Source: Bacteroidales bacterium UBA2287
Lineage (GTDB): Bacteria; Bacteroidota; Bacteroidia; Bacteroidales; Tenuifilaceae
DNA: 64,000 bases
Direction of reading: 5' to 3'
NCBI GenBank assembly: GCA_002345675.1
Contig: DDWL01000029.1
Location: forward strand, 43,311 to 107,310
Numbering within the stretch: the first letter of the stretch is position 1; every line of letters starts with the position of its first letter. Positions 25,585 through 34,242 of the stretch are shown here, piece by piece. The translations under genes were made by a program, and so were the position numbers. The notes beneath the pieces are model-generated. The model had not been told where the DNA came from and ran no database searches. It was given only the letters and a program-made list of their open reading frames with translations.

Positions 25585-27864
25585 TCAAACCCTAATCCCT
25601 AACACACAAATGTCGTCGATTTGGTCGTAAACCTGACCGTTTTCGGTGCTTACGCAGTTCATCCAGTTGTTAATATTTTCTTCAATAAACCGCATTTGCT
25701 CTTGAGGTTCGTTTTTATGAATGCCGAGTAAGAGGTTTCGGAAGTTTATGCTCGAGTACTTCTTGTTTTCGTTACCCCCAATTTGGTCAATTATCCCATC
25801 GGTAAAGAGGTAGAGCATATCGTTTTCGAAAAGTTTTATGGTTTTAAGCGTAAACGGATTGAGTTTAAAGTGCATCGAAATAGGCATGGCATCGGCTCGA
25901 AGTTGGTATAGTGCACAACTTTCATTTTTCTCAAAAATTTCAATGTCCGAAACGTTTTGCTTGCTTAGCGTGCTGGGGTTTGTAATTACGTAAATTGGAT
26001 TATGAGCGCCAGCGTACTCAAGCGTTAAGCAGTTGTTACTTGCATCGTCGTCGGTTTGGTAAATTGCGCAAATCGAAATTTCCATTCCATCACGCATAAG
26101 TTCATTCATGCTTTCCTGCTGAAGCGCATTTATAAGGTGAATGCGGAGTAAGTTTAAAATTTCGTCGGGACGGGTAATGCCCTCGCGTTTAACAATTTCG
26201 TTTATTAGCGAAATGCCCAACATGCTCATAAATCCACCGGGTACGCCATGCCCTGTACAGTCGGCAACGGCAATAAACTTAATGTTTTCAATTTGGGCTG
26301 CCCAGTAAAAATCGCCACTTACTATGTCGCGAGGGCGAAAAAGTGCAAAGTGATTACGAAAGCATAAACTTAAAAGACTTGGCTTTGGCAGCATTGCCTG
26401 CTGAATCATGGCAGCATAAAAAAGGCTATCGGTAATTTGAGTATGAGCCCTTTCGATTAGCTTTTTTTGCTTGGTAATTTCCGAATTGGCCTCCTCGAGG
26501 TGCTCGGCTTGCGTGCGCAACTCTTCCTTTTGATGGTTTATTTCGGCAGTACGCTCCATTACCTTGCCTTCGAGTTCGTTGTTTTTGCTGCTAATAATTT
26601 TTTGTATTTCAAGAATCTTTTCCTTTTCCAGCCTTTCCTTGTTGAATTTCTGTAAGGTTATTTCGCGGTTAAGTACATTAAACCGATGGGCAATTACAAA
26701 TGCAAACATAAAGGCCTGTGCAACAATGCCTAATTTTAAGCTCGATTCGACCCAAAATGGTGCTTTATACTCAATTTTAAGGTAAAGGAAAACTATGTAA
26801 ATGGTTAGAAAAATGAAGAAAATGCCATTTGCAACTAAAAAATACTTTGCCTGATTTACCCCCTTTCGCAGGGCATGAATTGAGAAAACTATTATCAATA
26901 TAAATCCTAAAACATGAATAAAGTTAAGGTAAGGAGTAACATTCCAAATAACTTTTGTATGAATTAGTATAATAACAACAAGGGCAGCAAAGTAAACGTA
27001 AATGTAACTTCGAATTACCTTATTCCATTTTGCAAACTGCTTTTCCCCATCGAGAAAGTGGCGACTAAAGTTTAGGTAAAAAAAGGAGCTAAAAAGCGCA
27101 AAGTAGTTGGAGGTAAAACGGGTTAAAAAGTCGGAGCCTAAAACAGCATAGGCAACCCTGTCGTTTGTTAGAAAATATAGCAGAAACGAGAAAAATGCCA
27201 AGAAATAGTACATAAAACTCTTATTTCTGGTAATAATCCAGAATTGTAGCACAAAAAAACTTATTGTCAAAAGTATTCCCTCAATAATTGCCAGTATAAT
27301 CCAATTGGCAAAATAGCGTTTCATTTCAACCTTCTCGGGACGAATTGAAACATCGAAAAACGGTTTGTACTCCTGCTGTATTGAAGTGTTTACCTTAATT
27401 AGCAGTCTTACCACTTTTTTATTGGGTAATGTTACTTTAAGAACCCTGGGGTTTTCGGGAAATAGACTTTGTGAGTGTTTTACGTATATTCCATTGTTCC
27501 CAATTTCCTTTGCAACATCTCCTTCAATTTGGTATAATGTGTTACTATGATGTGGGTGCGACCATAGGTGCCAGTTTTCGGAATCGCTGGTTCTGTTCTC
27601 GAGTTCAATGTAAATCCAATGAAACTTAGCATCGGGACTTATTGTTGTGTCGCTTATAAAACGATTTTGGTTTAGCAGCTCAATTACCTTTTCAACCGAA
27701 AATTTACCATCCCAGTCGGGTAATGTTTGAATTTGTTTGTTAATGTGGTGCGATTCACCGCTATCCCAAATTTCGTAGGGGTTTCCAAAGGTTAAGGTGC
27801 TAAGTAAACAGCCCAACAGGAGGAGCATAAAAGGAACAACTAACCGTGGGCTTTTGAAACGCAT
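25585..27864 (-). CDS. 7TM-sensor SpoIIE-type PP2C serine phosphatase
   Basis: A 759-residue membrane signalling protein. A signal peptide (to about residue 27) precedes a periplasmic jelly-roll sensory domain of the 7TMR-DISMED2 kind (about 40-170), then seven membrane helices (about 185-400), a coiled coil (about 405-480, with ITLQKFNKERLEKEKILEIQ) and a SpoIIE/PP2C phosphatase domain with GDFYWA, VADCTGHGVPGGFMSMLGIS and LYLFTDGIIDQ, which hold the metal-binding aspartates. It would turn an extracellular signal into dephosphorylation of a partner, usually an anti-sigma-factor antagonist or similar switch; no such partner is encoded next to it. The heptamer repeat follows its stop codon. 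Confidence 0.93.
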   Translation of the reverse strand: MRFKSPRLVVPFMLLLLGCLLSTLTFGNPYEIWDSGESHHINKQIQTLPDWDGKFSVEKVIELLNQNRFISDTTISPDAKFHWIYIELENRTSDSENWHLWSHPHHSNTLYQIEGDVAKEIGNNGIYVKHSQSLFPENPRVLKVTLPNKKVVRLLIKVNTSIQQEYKPFFDVSIRPEKVEMKRYFANWIILAIIEGILLTISFFVLQFWIITRNKSFMYYFLAFFSFLLYFLTNDRVAYAVLGSDFLTRFTSNYFALFSSFFYLNFSRHFLDGEKQFAKWNKVIRSYIYVYFAALVVIILIHTKVIWNVTPYLNFIHVLGFILIIVFSIHALRKGVNQAKYFLVANGIFFIFLTIYIVFLYLKIEYKAPFWVESSLKLGIVAQAFMFAFVIAHRFNVLNREITLQKFNKERLEKEKILEIQKIISSKNNELEGKVMERTAEINHQKEELRTQAEHLEEANSEITKQKKLIERAHTQITDSLFYAAMIQQAMLPKPSLLSLCFRNHFALFRPRDIVSGDFYWAAQIENIKFIAVADCTGHGVPGGFMSMLGISLINEIVKREGITRPDEILNLLRIHLINALQQESMNELMRDGMEISICAIYQTDDDASNNCLTLEYAGAHNPIYVITNPSTLSKQNVSDIEIFEKNESCALYQLRADAMPISMHFKLNPFTLKTIKLFENDMLYLFTDGIIDQIGGNENKKYSSINFRNLLLGIHKNEPQEQMRFIEENINNWMNCVSTENGQVYDQIDDICVLGIRV

Positions 27865-27888
27865 TTATTAAAAATACTTGTTTAATTA

Positions 27889-27896
27889 CAAACTTA
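27889..27896 (-). promoter_or_regulatory. Possible -7 element for the SpoIIE phosphatase gene
   Basis: CAAACTTA reads TAAGTTTG on the minus strand, 25 bp before the start codon. Confidence 0.3.
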
Positions 27897-27947
27897 CTTC
27901 TAATTCCCGATATAATCAATAACCAATTTATCATTTCAATCTTAACA

Positions 27948-27955
27948 TACTTTTG
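27948..27955 (+). promoter_or_regulatory. Possible -7 element for the aldehyde:ferredoxin oxidoreductase gene
   Basis: TACTTTTG matches TAnnTTTG. It overlaps the first in-frame TTG (27953), arguing that translation begins at the ATG at 27989 instead. Confidence 0.4.
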
Positions 27956-27988
27956 GCTACCTTGCAAAAGGTTAAAATTGAAAATATA

Positions 27989-29875
27989 ATGAAAAGCGAA
28001 AAACCTTTGCTAAAAGCATTAATGATCGATGCTTCAACTGGTTACTATAGAGTAAACAGGTATCCATTAGGCAGTTTTTTTGGCCCCGTTGATTTGGGCA
28101 TTCACCTATCGCATAAGCACAACAGCCTAAATATTGGAACTGGATTATTGGCTGGTTCTATTTTTCCTGGCTCAAACCGATTGGTTTTTTCGGGTATCTC
28201 GCCTAGCTGGCATGGATTTTACGTTTCGTCGATGGGCGGCGCTGGGCTAATTTTCGATAATCTTGGAATAAACCATTTAAGTATTCAGGGTAAGGCATTT
28301 ACACCTTCGCTACTGTATTTAAACCGTGTGCACGGTGAAGAAATTGAGGTTGAACTACTTCCTGTTCGTCGTCGCGAAATTTGGAACTCGGGTCGAGGCG
28401 GCGTGTACTCCGTTATGGAGTTCGCCCTTCAGCATTACGCAAATAGGTACGAAAACGACCCTAGGGTGCTTGCAACTGGCCCAGCGTCAATGTTTACCGA
28501 CTTTGGCGGTATAGCCTCGGCGCCTATTCGCAAGGGCGAATTAACCTTTGTCGACACTTGGGCTGGGCGAGGTGGTTTCGGGTCGAAAATGCTTCAACAG
28601 CATGGAATTATTGGCATTATTTACGGTGGTACACATATCGACGAAGATTTTAGAGATCGAAACGTTGCCGATTCGTGGTTTCAGGAGAAGTATCAGCAGA
28701 AATTGGCAGCTAAAGACTTTGAGGCGACTACTAAGTATCGCTTCGATCCAAAATTCGATACTGGCGGGACCTTTGGGGTTAACTTTGCAACGCTCGACGA
28801 GCGCATAATTGCCTTTAACTACCGAAGCATATTCATGAGCAAGGAGCAACGATTAAAAATTCATAAGGATTTTGTTGTCGACCACTACTTGCTTCAGTTC
28901 AACGAGGAAACCATTAAAACCAAGCAGCAAAAAACCTGTGGCGAGCCATGTTCGGCTGTTTGTAAAAAAATGCAGGGCGAGTTTAAAAAGGACTACGAAC
29001 CATACCAAACCATGGGGCCACTTTGCGGCATTTTCGACCAGCGAGCGGCTGAACTGCTAAACCACCATGCCGACATGTTGGGTTTCGATGCCATTTCGGT
29101 TGGGGGGATACTTTCGTGGCTAATGGAGTGCCTTCACACAAATTTGCTAACCCCCGAGGAACTTGGAGTCGACTCGAAACCGATTTTCGAACCCGAAGGG
29201 TTTAGGGTTGTTGAGGACTCGATGCACAACGCTAAAATTGGAGTTGCGCTGCTAAACCAAATGGTTACCGAGGATGGAAACATAAATCTTACCGAAGGGG
29301 CACGAAAATTTGGGCGTCACTTAGCCCGAAGTAAGGGCAAGGCCGTTCTCGATCCCTTTGTTTACATTGCATTTGCCCGAAGGGGTTGGATTGTGCCAAA
29401 CCAGTACTGGACTCCAGGCGCAATGTCGCCAATGGCGGTTATGGGAAAGTACTACATGAACTACGGAAAAGATTTTATACCCCCACGCGAACTTGGCCGC
29501 GAAAACGCCAAGCGAATGCTAAAGGAATTGGTAATGGACAATATGGGCATTTGCCGTTTCCACCGCGTTTGGGCCGAGGAGATGATTCCCGAAATTATTG
29601 AAAGTCTTTATGGACTAAAGGATAAGTATTTGGAGTCGATACGACTAACTGCAAGTCGAATGAATAGCCGAAACGCTTCGGTGCTTTGGGAAAGCGAAAG
29701 AAGTATCGATTTTGTTTATTCGTTTTTAAAGAAGAAAAAGGTTGAGGATGGTGTAAATGATGCTATTTTAGACGATTGGCTTGCTCGTTTTTCGCAAAAC
29801 AAAAAGGAGGCTGCCTTGCAGTTTTGGTACGAAATACACAAGGGCATTCAGGAGTCGCTCTCGGAGTTCGAGTAG
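27989..29875 (+). CDS. Tungsten-type aldehyde:ferredoxin oxidoreductase
   Basis: About 628 residues from the ATG at 27989. The AOR family oxidises aldehydes to acids, or runs backwards, with a bis-pterin tungsten or molybdenum cofactor and one [4Fe-4S] cluster, passing electrons to ferredoxin. The N-terminal cofactor domain has GPVDLGIHLSH, NIGTGLLAGS and GAGLIFDNLGINHL. The cluster cysteines fit CGEPCSAVCKK plus the later EC in LSWLMEC. Downstream LGFDAISVGG and the C-terminal helical domain match the family. The enzyme is cytoplasmic. A ferredoxin gene at 20.6 kb is a likely partner. Upstream in-frame TTG (27953) overlaps a promoter-like element and is not used. No cofactor-assembly genes are nearby. 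Confidence 0.92.
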   Translation: MKSEKPLLKALMIDASTGYYRVNRYPLGSFFGPVDLGIHLSHKHNSLNIGTGLLAGSIFPGSNRLVFSGISPSWHGFYVSSMGGAGLIFDNLGINHLSIQGKAFTPSLLYLNRVHGEEIEVELLPVRRREIWNSGRGGVYSVMEFALQHYANRYENDPRVLATGPASMFTDFGGIASAPIRKGELTFVDTWAGRGGFGSKMLQQHGIIGIIYGGTHIDEDFRDRNVADSWFQEKYQQKLAAKDFEATTKYRFDPKFDTGGTFGVNFATLDERIIAFNYRSIFMSKEQRLKIHKDFVVDHYLLQFNEETIKTKQQKTCGEPCSAVCKKMQGEFKKDYEPYQTMGPLCGIFDQRAAELLNHHADMLGFDAISVGGILSWLMECLHTNLLTPEELGVDSKPIFEPEGFRVVEDSMHNAKIGVALLNQMVTEDGNINLTEGARKFGRHLARSKGKAVLDPFVYIAFARRGWIVPNQYWTPGAMSPMAVMGKYYMNYGKDFIPPRELGRENAKRMLKELVMDNMGICRFHRVWAEEMIPEIIESLYGLKDKYLESIRLTASRMNSRNASVLWESERSIDFVYSFLKKKKVEDGVNDAILDDWLARFSQNKKEAALQFWYEIHKGIQESLSEFE

Positions 29876-29925
29876 ATTATTAAACCTTTTTGTAAATTTA
29901 TTTGTCTGAATTATACTTCGATTAA

Positions 29926-30008
29926 CAGTGGCACAAAGAACACTAAGCAGGGTTTATTCTTTGTGAACTTTGTGATTTACATTGTGATCTTTGTGGTTAA
30001 ATTTTATT
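29926..30008. repeat. Short-period CTTTGTG repeat in the gap after the AOR gene
   Basis: CACAAAGAACACTAAG faces several CTTTGTG/ATTGTG units spaced 9-12 bp, a decayed inverted repeat of the same general kind as those in the met region. It lies upstream of the S9 peptidase gene. Confidence 0.55.
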
Positions 30009-30037
30009 TTTTCAAATTATATAAATAAACACAAACT

Positions 30038-32149
30038 ATGAACACAAAACCAACAACAAAAATTTTTACAGTTATGGCTTTATCGGCCTTGATATGGTCG
30101 TGTCAGGAGTCGAAAAAGGAGACTATGACCGAGCCCATTACCCCCGATACCCAGCTTACAGCCGAGGAGATATCGAAGGGAGTACTAACCCCCGAAGTTA
30201 TGTGGAAGTTCGGCCGCTTGGGCGGCTCACAGCTTTCGCTCGATGGAAAGAGTATAATTTTTACCATTACTCGTTACTCCATGGAGGCTAATAAGGGCGT
30301 TACCAATATTTACATTATGCCAGTTGAAGGTGGCGAGCCTGTTGAGTTGACGAATAATTCGACCAACGATTTTAGTCCACAATGGACACCCGATGGCAAG
30401 CGTATTGGTTTTCTTTCGACTCGCACTAACGACTCGCAGCTTTGGGAAATGAACCCCGACGGTACTGGTCTTGTTCAGGTTACCAACATTGCCGAAGGCA
30501 TTAACTCGTTCCTTTATTCGCCTAAAAGCGATAGAATACTTTACGCTAAAAACGTAAAAATCGACAAAACCCCAGCCGATTTACATCCCGATATGCCCAA
30601 GGCTAACGTTCGCATTACCGAAAACTTAATGTATCGCCACTGGAATGCTTGGCGCGATGGTAGCTTTTCGCACATCTTTTTTGCCCCTTATGGCAACGGT
30701 GTTATTACCGAGGGTAAGGACATTATGCAGGGCGAAGCTTGGGATGCTCCCATGTCGTCGTCGTTCGATGAGACCGAGATTACCTGGAGCCCCGATGGGA
30801 AAACCATTGCTTATACCTGTAAGAAGCTGTATGGTAGGGAATACGCTGTTAGCACCGACTCCGATATATACCTGTATAATGTTGAAGATGGTACTACCAA
30901 AAATATTACTAAGGGAATGGTGGGTTACGATAAGTACCCAGTTTTTTCGCCCGATGGAAGTATGATTGCCTGGCAAAGTATGGAAACTCCTGGTTACGAA
31001 AGCGACAAGCATCGACTTTTTACCATGAATTTGGAAACGGGTGAGAAGGTTTACCTTACAAAGAATATCGACCAGAATGCCGACAATATTATCTGGGGCC
31101 CTTGCGGCAAAAATATTCTTTTCCTTAGTGGAGTTGTTGGAACCGAGCAAATTTATGCTATCAACATCGAAACTCAAGAGGCAAAAGCGTTAACTCAAGG
31201 TCAACACAATTATATTTGGTTTGGTGCAGCAAGTGGTGTTCTTGTTGGTCAAAAAATGAAAATGAGCATGGCTCCCGAACTTTTCAAAATCGACTTTAAA
31301 ACGGGCAAGGAAACCCAACTTACATTTATTAACAAGCCTATTTACGACAACATTAAAATGGGCGAGGTGCAGCAGCGCTGGGTTAAAACCACCGATGGCA
31401 AGAATATGCTTGTTCAGGTTGTGCTTCCACCAAACTTCGATGCAACTAAAAAGTACCCAGCAATTCTTTACTGTCAGGGTGGCCCACAAAGTACCATTAG
31501 CCAGTTTTGGAGCTACCGCTGGAATTTGCAAATAATGGCAGCCAATGGCTACGTTGTTGTTGCACCAAACCGTCGCGGAGTTCCATCGTTTGGACAAGCT
31601 TGGAATGCGCAAATTTCGGGCGACTACAGCGGTCAAAATATTAAGGATTACCTTAGCGCCATCGACGATGTTGCAAGGGAGCCTTGGATTGATGCCGACC
31701 GATTAGGCGCTGTTGGCGCCAGCTACGGTGGCTACTCGGTTTACTATCTTGCCGGAATGCACCAAAAACGCTTTAAGGCGTTTATTGCCCACAACGGAAT
31801 GTTTAACTTCGAGAGTTTTTATGCTTCAACCGAGGAGACCTTCTTCCCAAATCACGATTTTGGTGGAGCCTACTGGGACAAGGAAAACAAAACTGCTCAG
31901 CGCACTTTTGCTAATAGTCCACATAAACTTGTACAAAATTGGGACACCCCAATACTTGTTGTTGTTGGCGAAAACGATTTCCGTATTGCTTATACCGAGG
32001 GTTTGCAGGCCTTTAATGCAGCGCAGCTGCAAGGTGTTCCAAGTAAACTTCTTGTTTTCCCCAACGAAACCCACTTTGTAACCAAACCCCAAAACGCAGT
32101 TGTTTGGCAGCGCGAGTTCTTTAGCTGGCTCGATAGGTGGTTGAAGTAA
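30038..32149 (+). CDS. S9-family serine peptidase (prolyl-oligopeptidase type) lipoprotein
   Basis: A 703-residue exported peptidase. The signal sequence ends in ALIWSC, a lipobox, so it is probably lipidated. A TolB-like beta-propeller (about 60-400, with repeated SPDGKxIAY / SPDGSMIAW stretches) is followed by an alpha/beta-hydrolase domain. The catalytic triad is S562 in GASYGGY, D647 in VGENDF and H679 in NETHF. It likely trims peptides in the periplasm or on the surface, acting as a dipeptidyl- or acylaminoacyl-peptidase. The gene is followed by a strong terminator and is monocistronic. Confidence 0.94.
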   Translation: MNTKPTTKIFTVMALSALIWSCQESKKETMTEPITPDTQLTAEEISKGVLTPEVMWKFGRLGGSQLSLDGKSIIFTITRYSMEANKGVTNIYIMPVEGGEPVELTNNSTNDFSPQWTPDGKRIGFLSTRTNDSQLWEMNPDGTGLVQVTNIAEGINSFLYSPKSDRILYAKNVKIDKTPADLHPDMPKANVRITENLMYRHWNAWRDGSFSHIFFAPYGNGVITEGKDIMQGEAWDAPMSSSFDETEITWSPDGKTIAYTCKKLYGREYAVSTDSDIYLYNVEDGTTKNITKGMVGYDKYPVFSPDGSMIAWQSMETPGYESDKHRLFTMNLETGEKVYLTKNIDQNADNIIWGPCGKNILFLSGVVGTEQIYAINIETQEAKALTQGQHNYIWFGAASGVLVGQKMKMSMAPELFKIDFKTGKETQLTFINKPIYDNIKMGEVQQRWVKTTDGKNMLVQVVLPPNFDATKKYPAILYCQGGPQSTISQFWSYRWNLQIMAANGYVVVAPNRRGVPSFGQAWNAQISGDYSGQNIKDYLSAIDDVAREPWIDADRLGAVGASYGGYSVYYLAGMHQKRFKAFIAHNGMFNFESFYASTEETFFPNHDFGGAYWDKENKTAQRTFANSPHKLVQNWDTPILVVVGENDFRIAYTEGLQAFNAAQLQGVPSKLLVFPNETHFVTKPQNAVVWQREFFSWLDRWLK

Positions 32150-32171
32150 ATTGGTAAAACATTTTTTCATT

Positions 32172-32209
32172 AAAAAGCCCCATGTTTAATTACACATGGG
32201 GCTTTTTTT
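32172..32209 (+). terminator. Rho-independent terminator after the S9 peptidase gene
   Basis: AAAAAGCCCCATG pairs with CATGGGGCTTTTT and is followed by further Ts, 23 bp after the stop codon. Confidence 0.9.
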
Positions 32210-32293
32210 GTTACTGTAAATTTGAGTTAGCAAACATAGAGTAAGAAAAAAAATTGCACAATAGTTTCTATATATTAGAACTTTTATCTAAAT

Positions 32294-32317
32294 TTATCGT
32301 TTGTAAAAATACGATTA
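32294..32317 (+). promoter_or_regulatory. Candidate HigA operator before higB
   Basis: TTATCGT (32294-32300) faces ACGATTA (32311-32317) across a 10-bp spacer directly before the higB ATG, where antitoxin repressors of this class usually bind. One mismatch in the arms. Confidence 0.4.
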
Positions 32318-32659
32318 ATGAAACCGAAATTTGAGGTTATTCTTCTTGAAGAAGTTTGGGAACTTTTTGATATTCTGGATGAAAAGGCTAAAGAAAAAAT
32401 TATTTACAACATTGATAAATCAAAATTTTTTAATGACCCTGAACTGTTCAAAAAACTAGAAGATGATATATGGGAGTTTAGAACCAAATATAACAGAATG
32501 CACTATCGACTATTTGCATTCTGGGATAAATCGAACAAGACTGAAACACTAGTGGTTGCAACTCACGGAATGATTAAAAAGACCGACAAAATTCCAAAAA
32601 CAGAAATTGATAAAGCGAAAGCAATTATGAAGGTATACTTTGAACAGAAAAATAAATAA
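32318..32659 (+). CDS. higB: HigB-like toxin (RelE/Gp49 family)
   Basis: A 113-residue phage-derived Gp49-like RelE-superfamily mRNA interferase. Conserved parts: LFKKLEDDIWEFRTKYN and RMHYRLFAFWDKSNKTETLVVATHGMIKKTDKIPKTEIDKA with the basic and aromatic residues of the ribosome-bound cleavage site. The toxin gene precedes the antitoxin gene by 8 bp, the reversed order typical of higBA. Predicted to cut translated mRNA when HigA is lost. Confidence 0.88.
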   Translation: MKPKFEVILLEEVWELFDILDEKAKEKIIYNIDKSKFFNDPELFKKLEDDIWEFRTKYNRMHYRLFAFWDKSNKTETLVVATHGMIKKTDKIPKTEIDKAKAIMKVYFEQKNK

Positions 32660-32667
32660 ATATAACA

Positions 32668-32997
32668 ATGGACACTACAAAAAAAATAAAGATTTATACC
32701 CTTGACGAGCTGAAAGACAAGCACCTCGGAAAAACTGGGACTGAACAAAGGGATAAATATGAGTACGAGCTTAGGCTAGACCTTTTGGGTGAAGTAATTA
32801 AGCGCACAAGAAAAGAAAGGCATTTAACCCAAACCGAATTAGGAGAAATGATTGGAGTGCAAAAATCTCAAATTTCTCGAATAGAAAGAAATGCGAAGAA
32901 TGTAACAATTGAAACTATTCTGCGGGTTTTTAAAGCATTGAAAGCAAACGTGAATTTCAATGTAGAACTTCTCGACGGAGAATTTAGAATTGCATAA
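32668..32997 (+). CDS. higA: HigA-like antitoxin, XRE-family helix-turn-helix protein
   Basis: A 109-residue antitoxin. The helix-turn-helix is TQTELGEMIGVQKSQISRIE (about 52-71) in an XRE fold. The N-terminal 35 residues with YTLDELKDKHLGKTGTEQRD form the HigB-wrapping segment. It would neutralise HigB and repress the pair from the inverted repeat before higB. Confidence 0.88.
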   Translation: MDTTKKIKIYTLDELKDKHLGKTGTEQRDKYEYELRLDLLGEVIKRTRKERHLTQTELGEMIGVQKSQISRIERNAKNVTIETILRVFKALKANVNFNVELLDGEFRIA

Positions 32998-33032
32998 AAT
33001 AATACCGTTTGCTAACAATAGGGTGTAGCTAA

Positions 33033-33257
33033 CCAGCCTGACGGCTGGCAGGGTTGGATTGACATTGTCAGGTTATATTAAAAAAGGCAATATTATCAAT
33101 TGCCCCAGCGGGGCTTTATGTTTATAGTAAATATTTATCTAACCATTAAAGCTCCAGAGGAGCGCTCTGTTTTTTCCATATTAACAGGGCGCTCCTCTGG
33201 AGCTTTAGGTTACTAATAGTAAATGTTTCTATAAACAGTTAGCTACTCCGTAGCTAA
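33033..33257. repeat. Cluster of hairpins with a 117-bp long inverted repeat
   Basis: The 468-bp gap between higA and the Ehr operon end contains CCAGCCTGACGGCTGG (33033-33048), GCCCCAGCGGGGC (33102-33114), a long inverted repeat 33120-33236 whose core arms (33147-33171 and 33183-33207) match at 24 of 25 positions, and AGCTACTCCGTAGCT (33241-33255). None is coding. They look like dispersed palindromic elements that have accumulated between convergent transcripts. Confidence 0.8.
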
Positions 33258-33380
33258 AAAAGGTACTGTTTTTTATCACCAAATTGATGTTGATTATCAA
33301 ATAAATGCCTCAATAACATGACGGCTATTTATAGATATCGGTATCGGAGTTTTTCAGCCCACTAGGTTCTTGTCTACCGA

Positions 33381-33408
33381 AACGGCAGAGCAGGCAAGTT
33401 TTGCCGTT
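33381..33408 (-). terminator. Hairpin downstream of the Ehr-type operon
   Basis: AACGGCA (33381-33387) faces TGCCGTT (33402-33408), about 60 bp after the last gene's stop codon. The U-run is weak, so it may be a processing hairpin rather than a terminator. Confidence 0.4.
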
Positions 33409-33465
33409 AAATTTATATAACATTCACGACAGCCCCTTTTGTATTCCAAATAAAGAAATGGTTAG

Positions 33466-34227
33466 TTACTTTTTCGATTTTCGTTTCCTTGTAAGATCAA
33501 GAAACCCATTAATTATAGTTAGCGGATGCGCTGGATTTCCGGGTATGTATAGGTCGATTGGATACTTGTTAAGGAAGCTGCGATCGACAGCGGGGCTATT
33601 GCCCGTTATTCCTCCACTTATGGCATCGGTGCCAACGAGAACTATAATTTTAGGCTCAGGAACGGCATCGTAGCAAATCTGAAGTGGCTCGGCCATATTC
33701 TCCGAAATGGGGCCAGTAATTACAATGCCGTCGGCATGGCGGGGCGATGCCACGAATTCAATTCCAAATCGACCCATGTCGAACTGAACATTGTTTGCTG
33801 CGTTAAGTTCCCATTCGCAGCTATTGTCGCCAGCAGCCGACACCTGACGAAGTTTTAACGACCTACCAAACACTTTGTGAATTTCTTTTCGAACCATTTC
33901 GGGGTTAACTTCTACCAGTTTATCCTCACCTTCCTTAACAATTAAGCTTGTGCGCTCGTTGGTCGAAATCTTATAATCCTTTGTAAATCGTATTTTATTT
34001 GGGAAACGCATTGCACACTCGCCACAAAATGTGCATTTGCCCAAGTCGATACTAACAGGATTAATGGAAATTGCATTTACTGGGCAAAGTTCCTGCAATT
34101 CGGCTTCGTTTACCTTTTCGAGGCTTATAATTGGTCGTCCCCTAAAAATTCCGGGAACCTCGGCTGTTGTAACATTGGGAATAAACTGCTTCCCTTGGTG
34201 GTAAAGTATTTTTATATTATCGAGCAT
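33466..34227 (-). CDS. Ehr/Hyf-type complex subunit: ferredoxin domain fused to a NuoB/HyfI-like domain
   Basis: A 253-residue fusion. Residues about 40-80 hold one [4Fe-4S] site (C48 in LCPVN and C65, C68, C71 in CTFCGEC) where HyfH/HycF have two. Residues about 120-245 form a NuoB/HycG-like domain, which normally binds the N2 cluster through four cysteines. Here C137 remains (GDNSCEWE), but GDCA has become GTDA at 199-202 and PGCPP has become PGNPA at 229-233, and the partner cysteine is missing. The N2-type cluster is therefore probably absent. It is the last gene of the operon, 15 bp after the large subunit. Electron transfer to a NiFe site seems impossible in the classic way. Confidence 0.85.
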   Translation of the reverse strand: MLDNIKILYHQGKQFIPNVTTAEVPGIFRGRPIISLEKVNEAELQELCPVNAISINPVSIDLGKCTFCGECAMRFPNKIRFTKDYKISTNERTSLIVKEGEDKLVEVNPEMVRKEIHKVFGRSLKLRQVSAAGDNSCEWELNAANNVQFDMGRFGIEFVASPRHADGIVITGPISENMAEPLQICYDAVPEPKIIVLVGTDAISGGITGNSPAVDRSFLNKYPIDLYIPGNPAHPLTIINGFLDLTRKRKSKK

Positions 34228-34242
34228 AGCTTTACAGTTTCA

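Noticed and set aside
25394..25588. 64-codon minus-strand frame
   Set aside because: It is the AACAACC heptamer array read as protein; repetitive Cys-Trp-Leu-Leu-Val with no independent support.
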